Shown: piece after piece, positions 25,858 through 34,087 of the stretch | Numbering within the stretch: the first letter of the stretch is position 1 | Layout of the letters: every line of letters starts with the position of its first letter | Assembly: GCF_000219585.1 (NCBI RefSeq) | Contig: NC_015731.1 | Location: 1,550,001-1,614,000 of the forward strand | DNA: 64,000 bases | Source of the DNA: Nitrosomonas sp. Is79A3 | GTDB taxonomy: Bacteria; Pseudomonadota; Gammaproteobacteria; Burkholderiales; Nitrosomonadaceae | Reading direction: 5' to 3' | The notes under the pieces: model-generated | The model's database searches: none | The model's input: only the letters and a program-made list of their open reading frames with translations | What the model was told of the DNA's origin: nothing | Translations under genes and position numbers: made by a program

Positions 25858-26868
25858 ATGTTATCTGAACTGGATAAAATATCAGAGATTAATGAAAGTT
25901 CAATCATTTTATACGCTCGTCTTTGGCAGCTTGAAAAATGGCTGCGGGAAATGGTATATGTTGAATTAAAGACTAAGAAAGGAATTAATTGGTTTAAATT
26001 CGATGACACAAAAAAAACTTATGAAGCAGATAAAGCATTTAAACACATACCAACGCCCGATGAAAATCCGCTAAGTTATATTAATTTTTCTGACTTATTG
26101 AAGTTAATAAAAAATAATTGGGATCTATTTTTAGGCTATCTTCCACCCCAAGATAATTGGGAAGTGAAAATGGATGAGATTGTACACATAAGAAACAGAG
26201 CTGCTCATTTTAGAAAAGGTCATTTGGATGATATTGAACGATTGTTACAATTGATGAGAGACATTGATAAAGGTTTTTGGCAATTTTGTACCGACTATAA
26301 TGACTTGCATCCAATACTACCGCCTGATAAAGATATTGTTGCTATGAAATATGTCGATCTTAATCCATTTTCATTTAAAGAAATCGCTCCCAATGAGTGG
26401 GCACAAATCGGTTCAGCGCCTCAAGGGCTGAGATACATATTGTCGATCAATTTAATTAAGCGGTGGTGGGCTAATAAATTAGAAGTTATAGAAAAGACTC
26501 CTGGCTATATATATGATGTTCAAATTTATTTGCGAAATAATCAACAATTTGACTATGGTGATTTTTTAGAATTTTTTAGTAAATTTAAAAGGGAAATACT
26601 ACACATCTGTTTAGACACATTTTCTAGCAATATACGTGTAACCATTCCTGTAGTAATCGGTAGTAAAAGAGCTTGTGAAATAATAGACGAATTAATTAAA
26701 TATGCTGAAAATTCGATGTCGGTTCAGCATTCTATTAATTGTGATGATCAGTCAGTGCAGAGATTGTCTGAAAAATGGCCAGAATATATACTTGGACCAA
26801 AAAATCCGTTAACTTTTCTTGGACCTGGTATGCCATGTTCATTTTTTAATGTTGCCAACGGTAGTTAA
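25858..26868 (+). CDS. Swt1-like HEPN domain protein
   Basis: A 336-residue, AT-rich gene with no clear ribosome binding site. Residues about 5-130 are all-helical and end in IRNRAAHFRKG, carrying the HEPN catalytic pattern R112-x4-H117. The preceding INFSDLLKLIKNNWDLF helix fits the Swt1-type HEPN subfamily. HEPN domains are RNases found in toxin and phage-defence systems. The C-terminal 200 residues are unassigned. The gene differs in base composition from the surrounding late genes and looks like a moron. Confidence 0.72.
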   Translation: MLSELDKISEINESSIILYARLWQLEKWLREMVYVELKTKKGINWFKFDDTKKTYEADKAFKHIPTPDENPLSYINFSDLLKLIKNNWDLFLGYLPPQDNWEVKMDEIVHIRNRAAHFRKGHLDDIERLLQLMRDIDKGFWQFCTDYNDLHPILPPDKDIVAMKYVDLNPFSFKEIAPNEWAQIGSAPQGLRYILSINLIKRWWANKLEVIEKTPGYIYDVQIYLRNNQQFDYGDFLEFFSKFKREILHICLDTFSSNIRVTIPVVIGSKRACEIIDELIKYAENSMSVQHSINCDDQSVQRLSEKWPEYILGPKNPLTFLGPGMPCSFFNVANGS

Positions 26869-27029
26869 AAAAAGTCATATCGTAAAATAATGTTAATATA
26901 AGGCATTGATAAATTAGAATCAAGTACGATATAGCACTGGCGAAGCGGGTTAAATTGTCATTCGATAGATGTTTTAAACTTTAAAAATCAAATCAGTTGA
27001 ATGTTTTCTTTTTCAGAAATAATTTGTAT

Positions 27030-27458
27030 CTAAGAAAAACTTTTCTGCAAAATCCAACCAAATTGACTTTCAAGAACTAGCTGACGCCTATAAAAATCAG
27101 CTTTTATTTCAAGTAGATCTACTTCTTTATTGCGTCTTTCTAATTCCCGTTTCAGTAACCCGATTTCATTTTCTAAGCTAGATACTTGCTGGCCTCGCCA
27201 AAATAACGCTCTAATCTCATCAGGAGTTAGACCGCGCCGCCATTCAGGTATGTATAACAAGCTATTCCTAAAGTAATGACCAGCCCAATCTTTACCAAGA
27301 AAAGCGCTAGCGTCACCATTAAAGAAGAACTTCAAAAGCCTGATAGCTGATTCCGGTATCTTCTTAGTTCCTTTTTTCCATTGCTTAATTGTTTTCTGAT
27401 TTTCTCCAGTAATTATTTCGATTTGTTGGCAGTCTATACTATTTATTAAGTCTTCCAT
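27030..27458 (-). CDS. DUF3653-like phage HTH protein
   Basis: A 142-residue protein. An N-terminal helix-turn-helix (VQ-type: ITGENQKTIKQWKKGTKKIP) is followed by AIRLLKFFFNGDASAFLGKDW and LYIPEWRRGLTPDEIRALFW, the latter typical of the DUF3653 phage protein family. It ends in a coiled coil (VSSLENEIGLLKRELERRNK). It is probably a regulator of the lysogenic state or of the neighbouring HEPN gene, with which it is convergent. Confidence 0.7.
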   Translation of the reverse strand: MEDLINSIDCQQIEIITGENQKTIKQWKKGTKKIPESAIRLLKFFFNGDASAFLGKDWAGHYFRNSLLYIPEWRRGLTPDEIRALFWRGQQVSSLENEIGLLKRELERRNKEVDLLEIKADFYRRQLVLESQFGWILQKSFS

Positions 27459-27807
27459 TTTTTCTGCCCAAAAGCCACATCATTACAAATTATTTGATGC
27501 TTCATTATTTAAACAAAGATATCTTTTATATTGATTTTAAAGGTTTATATCACTTCACGGAATTAGGGATATTCGGAAGAATGTGAATAGATTGAAAGGA
27601 ACGCTGAAGAGAATTTTTTCTGTATAAGATCTTATGAAATTTTCTGCTGTAATAATTATTAATATGTTCTATTTTACATAATACAAAATATCTGTATGAG
27701 TTCAGGTTTTAATGATTGATTCAGTTTGAGTACTACTTGATAGATCGCTTTCTAGTTTCAGGAAAAACCCACCATAACACTGTAGCTTTTGCCATTACGA
27801 TAAGCGC
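27459..27807. other. AT-rich divergent promoter region
   Basis: A strongly AT-rich stretch between the antisense HTH gene and the baseplate operon. It should hold the promoter of the HTH gene. I see no clean -35/-10 pair or long repeat apart from the recurring phage motif at its right end. Confidence 0.4.
27760..27786 (+). promoter_or_regulatory. Recurring prophage motif, copy D
   Basis: AGGAAAAACCCACCATAA is followed by CTGTAGC at 27780-27786. The sequence keeps the GGAAAA.CCCACCA core of copy B and the CTGTAGC box of copy C, with the gap 3 bases shorter. It lies 48 bases before the first baseplate gene. Confidence 0.5.
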
Positions 27808-28104
27808 ATGGCAAATCCAATTACTGGCAACGACATTCAAGAAATGGTATCCCACTGGCTTCAAGTGCCAGTGAACGGCTATCTGGGTTCTTCGTACGGC
27901 CAAGACATAAATTCATTGTTACATAGACCGCAAGCCGATGGCGCGCCGGAAGCATTGCTAGAGAAGCTGCGAGCTGACGTTCCTGTACTTCAGGCGCTTC
28001 CAAGTGGCGCGGTAAATCTTTACAGCGTACAGACTCCGCCCGATAGACTCGGCCTGGTAATTGAAGTGGCCGGTCAAGCAATCACGGTTCCAGAGGTGCG
28101 ATGA
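27808..28104 (+). CDS. Small baseplate-operon protein
   Basis: A 98-residue protein beginning MANPITGNDIQEMVSHWLQV and ending in a strand segment (RLGLVIEVAGQAITV). It lies at the position where gp25/gpW-type baseplate proteins precede gpJ in P2-like phages. It does not show the classical gp25 EPR motif. The baseplate role is inferred from synteny. Confidence 0.7.
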   Translation: MANPITGNDIQEMVSHWLQVPVNGYLGSSYGQDINSLLHRPQADGAPEALLEKLRADVPVLQALPSGAVNLYSVQTPPDRLGLVIEVAGQAITVPEVR

Positions 28105-28105
28105 A

Positions 28106-29599
28106 ATGCTGACTAAAAAAGACTTTCAGCAAGCAATTGTAGATTCTGTCGCGGCCTATCCTGCCGTTGCCCCGTTATATCAAGCCGGTGACCCGCGTAT
28201 TCTGCAAAGTCTGGATGCCATGGCTACCATGCTGGCGATGTTCTCTTCGCAAATTGAGACGGCAATGGCTGAACCATTCGAGAAAGTGCGCGATGCCACC
28301 GTTCTTGCTGATGCTGCTATGCGTGGCGTTATCCGCAAAGCAAGCCCAGGAAGAGTAAGAATAACAGTCAAGAATGGCAATAACACCGCTTTCACGGTCG
28401 ATACCGGCAGAACAATCATTGATTCAGCAGGACTCTCGTACATTATTGAAACATCGGCTGTAATTAATGCAAATTCAACCGGTACATTCGATGCGGTGCA
28501 AGTGAAGCGTGAATTGATCAATCACACAGTATCTGGAAGCGCGCCTTTTTATCCTATCGAGATACCGGCACCAACCGATGAGACTTACTTGAGCGGAATT
28601 TCAGTAAGCGACACGGATGGCGAGTATGAATACCGCGAAAGATATGTTAATACATGGCCTGATGAGCGTGTTTTTCATGTTGAAGTTGATGACAGGCAGC
28701 GTATTTATGTGCGCTTCGGTCAGGATGATATTGTGGGAGTCCAGCCGGTCGATGGTCAGGTTATAACGCTCACAATCTCGCGCTCCGCAGGTGAAATTTC
28801 CGCTGCAGCCGGTTCCCCATTTTCCTTTGAGTACCTGCAATCCCCAGCCGAATCCTATGTTGAGTTATCGCTCAATTCCCTGCTGGAAAAAGGCATAAAC
28901 CCGCCTGACATGGCTACCTTGCGTGACCTGGTGAAATACCCGTCCGTATACAATCATAATGCTGTGTTTCTGGGTGAATTCGACTTCGTTGTAAGGCGTG
29001 CATACAGCAACACTAAATTTCTGTCGATCTGGAATGAAGCCATCGAAGAGGTGGCGCGCGGATCTAATGTAGACAACATTAATACGCTATTCGTGGCTTG
29101 CCTATCAGCCGATGGCACCGAAGATATCCTGACAGAGCCAAATCCAGCAGCGCCGGTCACGCCTAATTTAATTGCAGAAATAGACTTAACCGCCACCCAG
29201 AAAGGTATCCGCAGCGTCATATTGAAAGCTGACAATAGCTATCGGGTTAAATTCATGACACCGGTGCGCTCAGAAATAGCCATGACTATTACGGCCAGCA
29301 TTTCCACGGCATACGTTGCCGGTGACGTGCAATCGCAAATCATTGAAACAATCTTGTCGGAATACGGTGAAGATCAACCCGGCTCAAAGCGAAGTGCGAA
29401 TAAACCGCTCTACAAAAGGGTTTATGCGTTACTTAAAGAGAAAATAGCGGCACTATCCGATGCAAATGCAGATATCAAAGTGACTATCGCTGCGCCTGTT
29501 GGTGATTACCGGCCAGAATTGTGGCGTTATGTTTCTGCGGATAGCTTAACGGTAACCGTCACATCAGAAAATGTCTTGCCTCCGTCATGGGGTGGGTAA
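28106..29599 (+). CDS. Baseplate assembly protein, gpJ/gp47-like
   Basis: Start set at ATG 28106, which has an AGAGGTG ribosome binding site; an upstream in-frame start lies inside the previous gene. The 497-residue product has a helical N-terminus (DFQQAIVDSVAAYPAVAPLY) and a central beta domain (GRVRITVKNGNNTAFTV). Near residues 305-325 is the typical VRRAYSNTKFLSIWNEAIEE segment, and the C-terminus is helical. This matches baseplate J-like wedge proteins. It is 1 base downstream of the small baseplate gene. Confidence 0.75.
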   Translation: MLTKKDFQQAIVDSVAAYPAVAPLYQAGDPRILQSLDAMATMLAMFSSQIETAMAEPFEKVRDATVLADAAMRGVIRKASPGRVRITVKNGNNTAFTVDTGRTIIDSAGLSYIIETSAVINANSTGTFDAVQVKRELINHTVSGSAPFYPIEIPAPTDETYLSGISVSDTDGEYEYRERYVNTWPDERVFHVEVDDRQRIYVRFGQDDIVGVQPVDGQVITLTISRSAGEISAAAGSPFSFEYLQSPAESYVELSLNSLLEKGINPPDMATLRDLVKYPSVYNHNAVFLGEFDFVVRRAYSNTKFLSIWNEAIEEVARGSNVDNINTLFVACLSADGTEDILTEPNPAAPVTPNLIAEIDLTATQKGIRSVILKADNSYRVKFMTPVRSEIAMTITASISTAYVAGDVQSQIIETILSEYGEDQPGSKRSANKPLYKRVYALLKEKIAALSDANADIKVTIAAPVGDYRPELWRYVSADSLTVTVTSENVLPPSWGG

Positions 29600-30310
29600 G
29601 TGGATTTCCCGAATGCGCAATTACCTGAACTGACACCGCTCAAGAATAGCTTTGCCGTTGATGATGTTGAAAACGATCTGCGCAATCTGTTTATCGATCT
29701 GTTCGAGTCTTTAATGGCGCAAAGCGCCTTCGACCTGAATGTTATTGGTGTTGGGCACCTGGGATCAATGGATTTGATTCGCAAGCTGGTAAACGTTGAC
29801 GGGCTGGCATTAATCGATGGCGAAAGGGAAGAAACTGCCACCCGCTATCTGTACAAAGCATGGAAATCACGCAATAAGAATGGGCGTGGGTTCCATTTTC
29901 TAGCCACGTATTTGCAGCTGCTATTTCCCAACGGCTACGCCATTGAGCAAATGGCTCAAACCAAGGCGGGCACATACCCTAATCAGCTATCGCCATTATT
30001 AAGAGCCGACTCAACAAAATTCTCCACAAGCCGCGTCCGTATCGCCATCGATTCTTCCAAAACAACATGGGAAAACATCGACAAAATGGCACCCATACTG
30101 AGTTCTATAATACCAGCACGCTTAATTCTTTATTTTGCGATGCTGACAACTTGGCGCAAAACCAATTACATCGGAGCCACGATGTTATCCGGGAGTACAA
30201 CAGTTGTTTACCCGGCTGCATCACAGCCGACCGAATGGGAAAACATAACGCGAATAGGTGCTGCAATGATTGGAATATCAACTAATACTATTTACCCTAA
30301 AACGTCATGA
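29600..30310 (+). CDS. Tail protein, gpI-like
   Basis: A GTG-started, 236-residue protein immediately after the gpJ-like gene, the order J-I-H of P2-like phages. Residues about 1-130 carry the helical gpI-type domain (LYKAWKSRNKNGRGFHFLATY). The C-terminus has two short repeats (TNYIGATMLSGSTTVVYPA and TRIGAAMIGISTNTIYPK). It should link the baseplate to the tail fibres. The stop overlaps the next start. Confidence 0.7.
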   Translation: MDFPNAQLPELTPLKNSFAVDDVENDLRNLFIDLFESLMAQSAFDLNVIGVGHLGSMDLIRKLVNVDGLALIDGEREETATRYLYKAWKSRNKNGRGFHFLATYLQLLFPNGYAIEQMAQTKAGTYPNQLSPLLRADSTKFSTSRVRIAIDSSKTTWENIDKMAPILSSIIPARLILYFAMLTTWRKTNYIGATMLSGSTTVVYPAASQPTEWENITRIGAAMIGISTNTIYPKTS

Positions 30311-30948
30311 GTAGCATTTATTACACATTACTGACCAATGCTGGTGCTTCAGCCATGGCTTACGCGGCTGCGCATGCGACTGCGGTCGATCTAGCGGAAG
30401 TGGCGCTTGGCGATGGCAACGGGTCTTTGCCTACGCACACACCCTCATCGACAACGTTGGTTAACGAGGTCTACCGGGCGAACATAAATTCAATAACTCA
30501 AGATCCTGATAATGCGGCTTGGTACATCGTTGAATTGGTTGTGCCACCGGAAGTGGGTGATTTCTGGGTGCGTGAATTCAGAATTGATGATGCTGATGGA
30601 AACCCGATTTATATCGGTGTAACAGCGCCGGAATTCAAACCTATTCTAGCGTCAGGCATGACTAGGGATAGCATTTACCGGCTGATTGTAGAGACCGCTA
30701 ATGCAGCGACAATCACCTTGATGGTTGACCCATCCATCGTAATGGCTACGCACGCCTATGTATTGAATGCTGTTTCGGCATACATCCCACTAACCCAAAG
30801 AGCCGCAGCAAATGGCGTAGCTACACTGGATTCGGGCGGCAAAGTGCCATTGGCGCAACTGCCGGATGCTTTGGCTACTGAAGCAGAGGTTATAGATTAC
30901 CTGCAAAACAACATGGCGCGACGATTTTATTTCGGCAATCTATATTAA
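30307..30948 (+). CDS. Tail fibre/collar protein with N-terminal attachment domain
   Basis: A 213-residue protein. The N-terminal 150 residues match the tail-collar fibre N-terminal domain of P2 gpH-type proteins: YYTLLTNAGASAMAYA, VDLAEVALGDGNGSLPTHTP and DFWVREFRIDDADGNPIYI. It ends early, after a short LDSGGKVPLAQLPDAL linker, so receptor-binding parts are probably supplied by the following small proteins. Confidence 0.85.
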   Translation: MSSIYYTLLTNAGASAMAYAAAHATAVDLAEVALGDGNGSLPTHTPSSTTLVNEVYRANINSITQDPDNAAWYIVELVVPPEVGDFWVREFRIDDADGNPIYIGVTAPEFKPILASGMTRDSIYRLIVETANAATITLMVDPSIVMATHAYVLNAVSAYIPLTQRAAANGVATLDSGGKVPLAQLPDALATEAEVIDYLQNNMARRFYFGNLY

Positions 30949-30962
30949 GGAGATTATTCTAA

Positions 30963-31289
30963 ATGCCATCAGGAAAGTTTTATTCTGGCGTGCTAACCGC
31001 AGACACTGACGTTGATACTGGGGCGGTTGCGACCGGTAAATGCCGGACAGTGAATATAAATCTGGTTAACGCAAGCGCCTCAAATGATGCGACCGCTAAG
31101 GTTTACATAGGTACTTCAGCAACGCCTGCTGCCGGTGATTATGTTGAATCAAACGTTTTAGTGCCCAAAAATGGCGGGGTTTTCAAATTAACCGGTGAGC
31201 CTATGGGCGCTGGTGAGCGAGTGGTTCTGAGAGTGTCGGGATCATCCAATGTAACGGCAAGAATCTCTGGTTTTGAGGAGAATGCATAA
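30963..31289 (+). CDS. Small tail-tip-associated protein
   Basis: A 108-residue beta-rich protein with an AGGAG ribosome binding site (KVYIGTSATPAAGDYVESNVLV, GERVVLRVSGSSNVTARISG). It is probably a beta-sandwich unit of the fibre assembly. It shares a base with the next start codon. No named family. Confidence 0.7.
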   Translation: MPSGKFYSGVLTADTDVDTGAVATGKCRTVNINLVNASASNDATAKVYIGTSATPAAGDYVESNVLVPKNGGVFKLTGEPMGAGERVVLRVSGSSNVTARISGFEENA

Positions 31290-32218
31290 TGGCGCGCGTT
31301 AAAGAGACTGCATCGGCTGTATCTTCGTCAGTATCTTTTGCCAATACAGCAAAAGTAGTCCCAGCCGGTTATACGGGCGAATACGGCAACAGATTGTGGA
31401 AGGTATTCAATGTCAGCGGAACTTTTGTGGTTCCAGCGGGAATTACTAAAATCCGCGTGAGGGTGCTTGGTGCTGGTTGCGGCGGCACAAATACTGGTCG
31501 GGGTGGTTGCGGCGGTGGTTATGCGCACGGTGAATTTGCTGTTACTCCAGGGGCGAGTCACACCGTAACCGTGGGCGCAGGAAGTGCTGGCGGCGCATCG
31601 CCATCTGCGGGCGGGACATCCTCATTTGGCGCGTTGATATCAGCAACCGGTGGATCATCGTCTGCTGGCGGCACGGGAACTGGTGGTGATTTCCAGGCTA
31701 CCGGTGGAGTATCTGGTAATACGGCGGGTAGTGGAGGCGGCGGTGCCGGATCTCAATTGGGCGATGGCGGTAATACTGCAGCTTATGCCGGTTCTGGCGG
31801 GGGTGCAGTATCAAACGGAAGCACCATCGACACTACTGGAGTAACCGGGGGCGCAAGTGCTTTTAGTAATGTGGTTAAAGGATCAACGGGGGCACCTGAT
31901 TACGCTGGCGTGATAGATGCCACAAGCGGGGCGAGCGGTGCCAGAAATCCAATTAACGCGGCCATACGATTCCGATTCGACGGGTTTGTTGGTGGCGGCG
32001 GAACCGTGCCGGGCGGCAAAGGCGGAAGCGGTGCTGGTGGGGCAGGCTCTAATACTGCAGCCGGGGGAGATGGAGGGAGTGGAGGTGGCGGAGGCGGAAG
32101 CAATGTTGGTGGTTCTGCTGGTGGCAACGGCGGCATTGGTGGAGGTGGGGGTGGCATAACGGCTGGAGGCGGATTTGGTGGTAATGGTGGTGATGGACTG
32201 GTTATTGTGGAGTGGTAA
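31289..32218 (+). CDS. Glycine-rich tail tip adhesin
   Basis: A 309-residue protein. Residues about 35-75 are a conserved lead-in (WKVFNVSGTFVVPAGITKIRVRVLGAG). From about residue 65 it is extremely Gly-rich (GGGGAGSQLGDGG, GGIGGGGGGITAGGG) to the final GLVIVEW. This architecture fits phage glycine-rich tip proteins whose Gly blocks pack as polyglycine-II helices, as in the T-even-like gp38 adhesin. It likely determines host receptor specificity. Confidence 0.8.
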   Translation: MARVKETASAVSSSVSFANTAKVVPAGYTGEYGNRLWKVFNVSGTFVVPAGITKIRVRVLGAGCGGTNTGRGGCGGGYAHGEFAVTPGASHTVTVGAGSAGGASPSAGGTSSFGALISATGGSSSAGGTGTGGDFQATGGVSGNTAGSGGGGAGSQLGDGGNTAAYAGSGGGAVSNGSTIDTTGVTGGASAFSNVVKGSTGAPDYAGVIDATSGASGARNPINAAIRFRFDGFVGGGGTVPGGKGGSGAGGAGSNTAAGGDGGSGGGGGGSNVGGSAGGNGGIGGGGGGITAGGGFGGNGGDGLVIVEW

Positions 32219-32220
32219 GC

Positions 32221-32397
32221 ATGAAGAAATGCAAATCGTGTAAGTTTTTCTTGGGAATTGATGATGAGCAAGGTTTTTGTCGCAGATTTCCTCCTACTCC
32301 AATTCCTGGCAAAGATGATGCCATCTATTCACATTTCCCCATGATGCTGAATGATGGCTGGTGTGGGGAGTTCAAACTAAAAGCGGGGTCAAAATAA
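32221..32397 (+). CDS. Small four-cysteine phage protein
   Basis: Start set at ATG 32221. The product has 58 residues with CKSC, CRRF and WCGEF cysteines, likely forming a zinc or structural metal site. It lies 2 bases after the adhesin gene and overlaps the next start. Small proteins of this kind are common after phage fibre genes; the function is unknown. Confidence 0.7.
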   Translation: MKKCKSCKFFLGIDDEQGFCRRFPPTPIPGKDDAIYSHFPMMLNDGWCGEFKLKAGSK

Positions 32398-32852
32398 TGA
32401 AAAATGCTCGAATTATTAACAATGCAGCGGTCGATGTTGTTGACGGAGACCCGTCTCAATTGTTTCACCCAAGCATCGCTTCTCAGTTTGTTTCGGTACC
32501 CAATGAAGTTGAATCTGGTTGGCTATTAAATACTGAAACTGAAGAATGGTCAGCGCCTGAGCCTGCAACACCTGCAGAAGTGGTTGCAACGCCTAAAAAG
32601 ATTGATGTTATTAGCTTTAAGCTTCTGTTTACCTCGCCTGAGCGCATCAAAGCCAAAGAATTGCGTGCGACCGATGCCGTTATTGATGATTTCTGGTCGA
32701 TTCTTGATGACCCAAGAACGCAGAACGTTGATATGGCGCTGACATCAATACAGCAGGCAATCATGTACACGCTGGACAAAATAAATACTGCCGGGGTGGT
32801 AACTGATGTTGAAGCACGAACAGCAGCCATTTTATCCGGTCAGTTGACTTAA
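32397..32852 (+). CDS. Phage protein following the fibre genes, possible fibre chaperone
   Basis: Start set at ATG 32397, overlapping the previous stop by one base. The 151-residue product has a beta-type N-terminus ending in GWLLNTETEEWSAPEP, a Pro/Ala linker, and a helical C-terminal domain (SFKLLFTSPERIKAKELR, DDFWSILDDPRTQNVDM). The layout resembles tail fibre assembly proteins. It ends the operon before an intrinsic terminator. Confidence 0.7.
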   Translation: MKNARIINNAAVDVVDGDPSQLFHPSIASQFVSVPNEVESGWLLNTETEEWSAPEPATPAEVVATPKKIDVISFKLLFTSPERIKAKELRATDAVIDDFWSILDDPRTQNVDMALTSIQQAIMYTLDKINTAGVVTDVEARTAAILSGQLT

Positions 32853-32879
32853 AACGAATACTTGCAAGTAGAAAACTAA

Positions 32880-32899
32880 CCCGCTCAGGCGGGTTTTTT
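32880..32899 (+). terminator. Rho-independent terminator
   Basis: CCCGC-TCAG-GCGGG is followed by six Ts. It closes the main tail fibre operon. Confidence 0.92.
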
Positions 32900-32993
32900 A
32901 TTGCCTGTAAGTCAAAGCGGAAATACCCCCGTTTCATCCAAAAAAACTCCATTAAATTTGTATGCAATTAATCACTTTGCAGGAGCAAATAAA

Positions 32994-33314
32994 ATGGCAA
33001 CAGAAGGTAATTATATTGTTGATCAAGCACAGCTTACAAAATTGGGTTTCAACGATTCAATTGGAGCGAAGGTTGGTCCTTTTTTGGATTCAGGATGGTA
33101 TCAACTTGTGGCTACCGCAAATTGCTTCGTCAAGATTGTAAGCAAGGAGGCGAATGCGCTTGGTGTTGATGCCGCCTCAGTCCTCGGTGCGACCGGCTGC
33201 GATCTATTTTCCGGCAACGGCGAGAAGTGGTACATCCCGAAAGGCGGATTTCTGGGAGCTATCGGATACCCCGGCAAATCAGGTGACATCAGGATTCATA
33301 AGGTGGGCACATAA
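32994..33314 (+). CDS. Phage protein, tail-tip accessory
   Basis: Start set at ATG 32994, with an AGGAG ribosome binding site; an upstream in-frame start lies beside the terminator. A 106-residue beta-rich protein (SGWYQLVATANCFVKIVS, KWYIPKGGFLGAIGYPGKSG). Downstream genes overlap it, so it is part of a three-gene late unit with the next two genes. No family recognised. Confidence 0.7.
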   Translation: MATEGNYIVDQAQLTKLGFNDSIGAKVGPFLDSGWYQLVATANCFVKIVSKEANALGVDAASVLGATGCDLFSGNGEKWYIPKGGFLGAIGYPGKSGDIRIHKVGT

Positions 33315-34087
33315 TGGGACAAATTAACCTGCTGGGGACGTTAGAGGATCAGGATGTGTCGTCGTACCTGCGAGATGGCGGCGGTAATATTATCGGCTTC
33401 AAAGACTTGAATGGCAGCCCTGTGCCCGTAACAAACAATGTTTTTGCTTCAGCCCCTGCGATGTTCGCAGAAACCTCCGCTGAAAACACAGTGGCATTTC
33501 TTAGTGCTGCAGCATTTACTGGGACGGGGAAAAGAACCAGGCCGTTGCCTATGATCTACACCGGAGGGTTATGGAGACCGTTCGAAGATTACGCCACCCT
33601 GTTTAAAATTCAATTCGGCACACAGACAACCCCTACGATGAATTTAGCAGCAGTGGGCGATTACCCCTTGCCCACTCGAATTGTTATACCAGGCGGGCTG
33701 CTCAATAGTGACGGTGACACGCTGTACACAATTACACGTACCCAAAAGCATGGAGCTATAGGCGCTGCGGCTGTGCAATGTCGCATGGGTAAGAATGCTG
33801 TATCTGCAAACAACTCGCTAGTGTTTCAGATCGCTCCAGCGGCGACCAATCTTGGCGGTCAGACACTGATATCCGAGGCTTTAAGGACGGGTGCTAATAC
33901 TTTTTTTACTCAGAGTAATGGAACGTTAAACGCCAATCACGCGGCTGGGTTTTTTGCAGATAAGTCTACTAACGTCGATTTTGGCGTAGACCAGTATTTA
34001 GATTATTCACTGACTACTATATCAGCCGGGGATTCAGTCGATCTATTAAGTATTGAAGTGGTTCTGAAAACCGGGAGTTACCTATGA
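33314..34087 (+). CDS. Phage virion protein, probably tail fibre-associated
   Basis: A 257-residue beta-rich protein. The C-terminal half resembles a trimeric fibre knob (TLYTITRTQKHGAIGAAAVQ, SVDLLSIEVVLKTGSYL). It overlaps by one base upstream and by four bases downstream, so it is translationally coupled to the glycosidase-like protein. No named family. Confidence 0.7.
   Translation: MGQINLLGTLEDQDVSSYLRDGGGNIIGFKDLNGSPVPVTNNVFASAPAMFAETSAENTVAFLSAAAFTGTGKRTRPLPMIYTGGLWRPFEDYATLFKIQFGTQTTPTMNLAAVGDYPLPTRIVIPGGLLNSDGDTLYTITRTQKHGAIGAAAVQCRMGKNAVSANNSLVFQIAPAATNLGGQTLISEALRTGANTFFTQSNGTLNANHAAGFFADKSTNVDFGVDQYLDYSLTTISAGDSVDLLSIEVVLKTGSYL

Noticed and set aside
31900..32271. Proline-rich antisense ORF of 123 codons
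   Set aside because: It is the mirror of the glycine codons of the tail tip adhesin and has no ribosome binding site.
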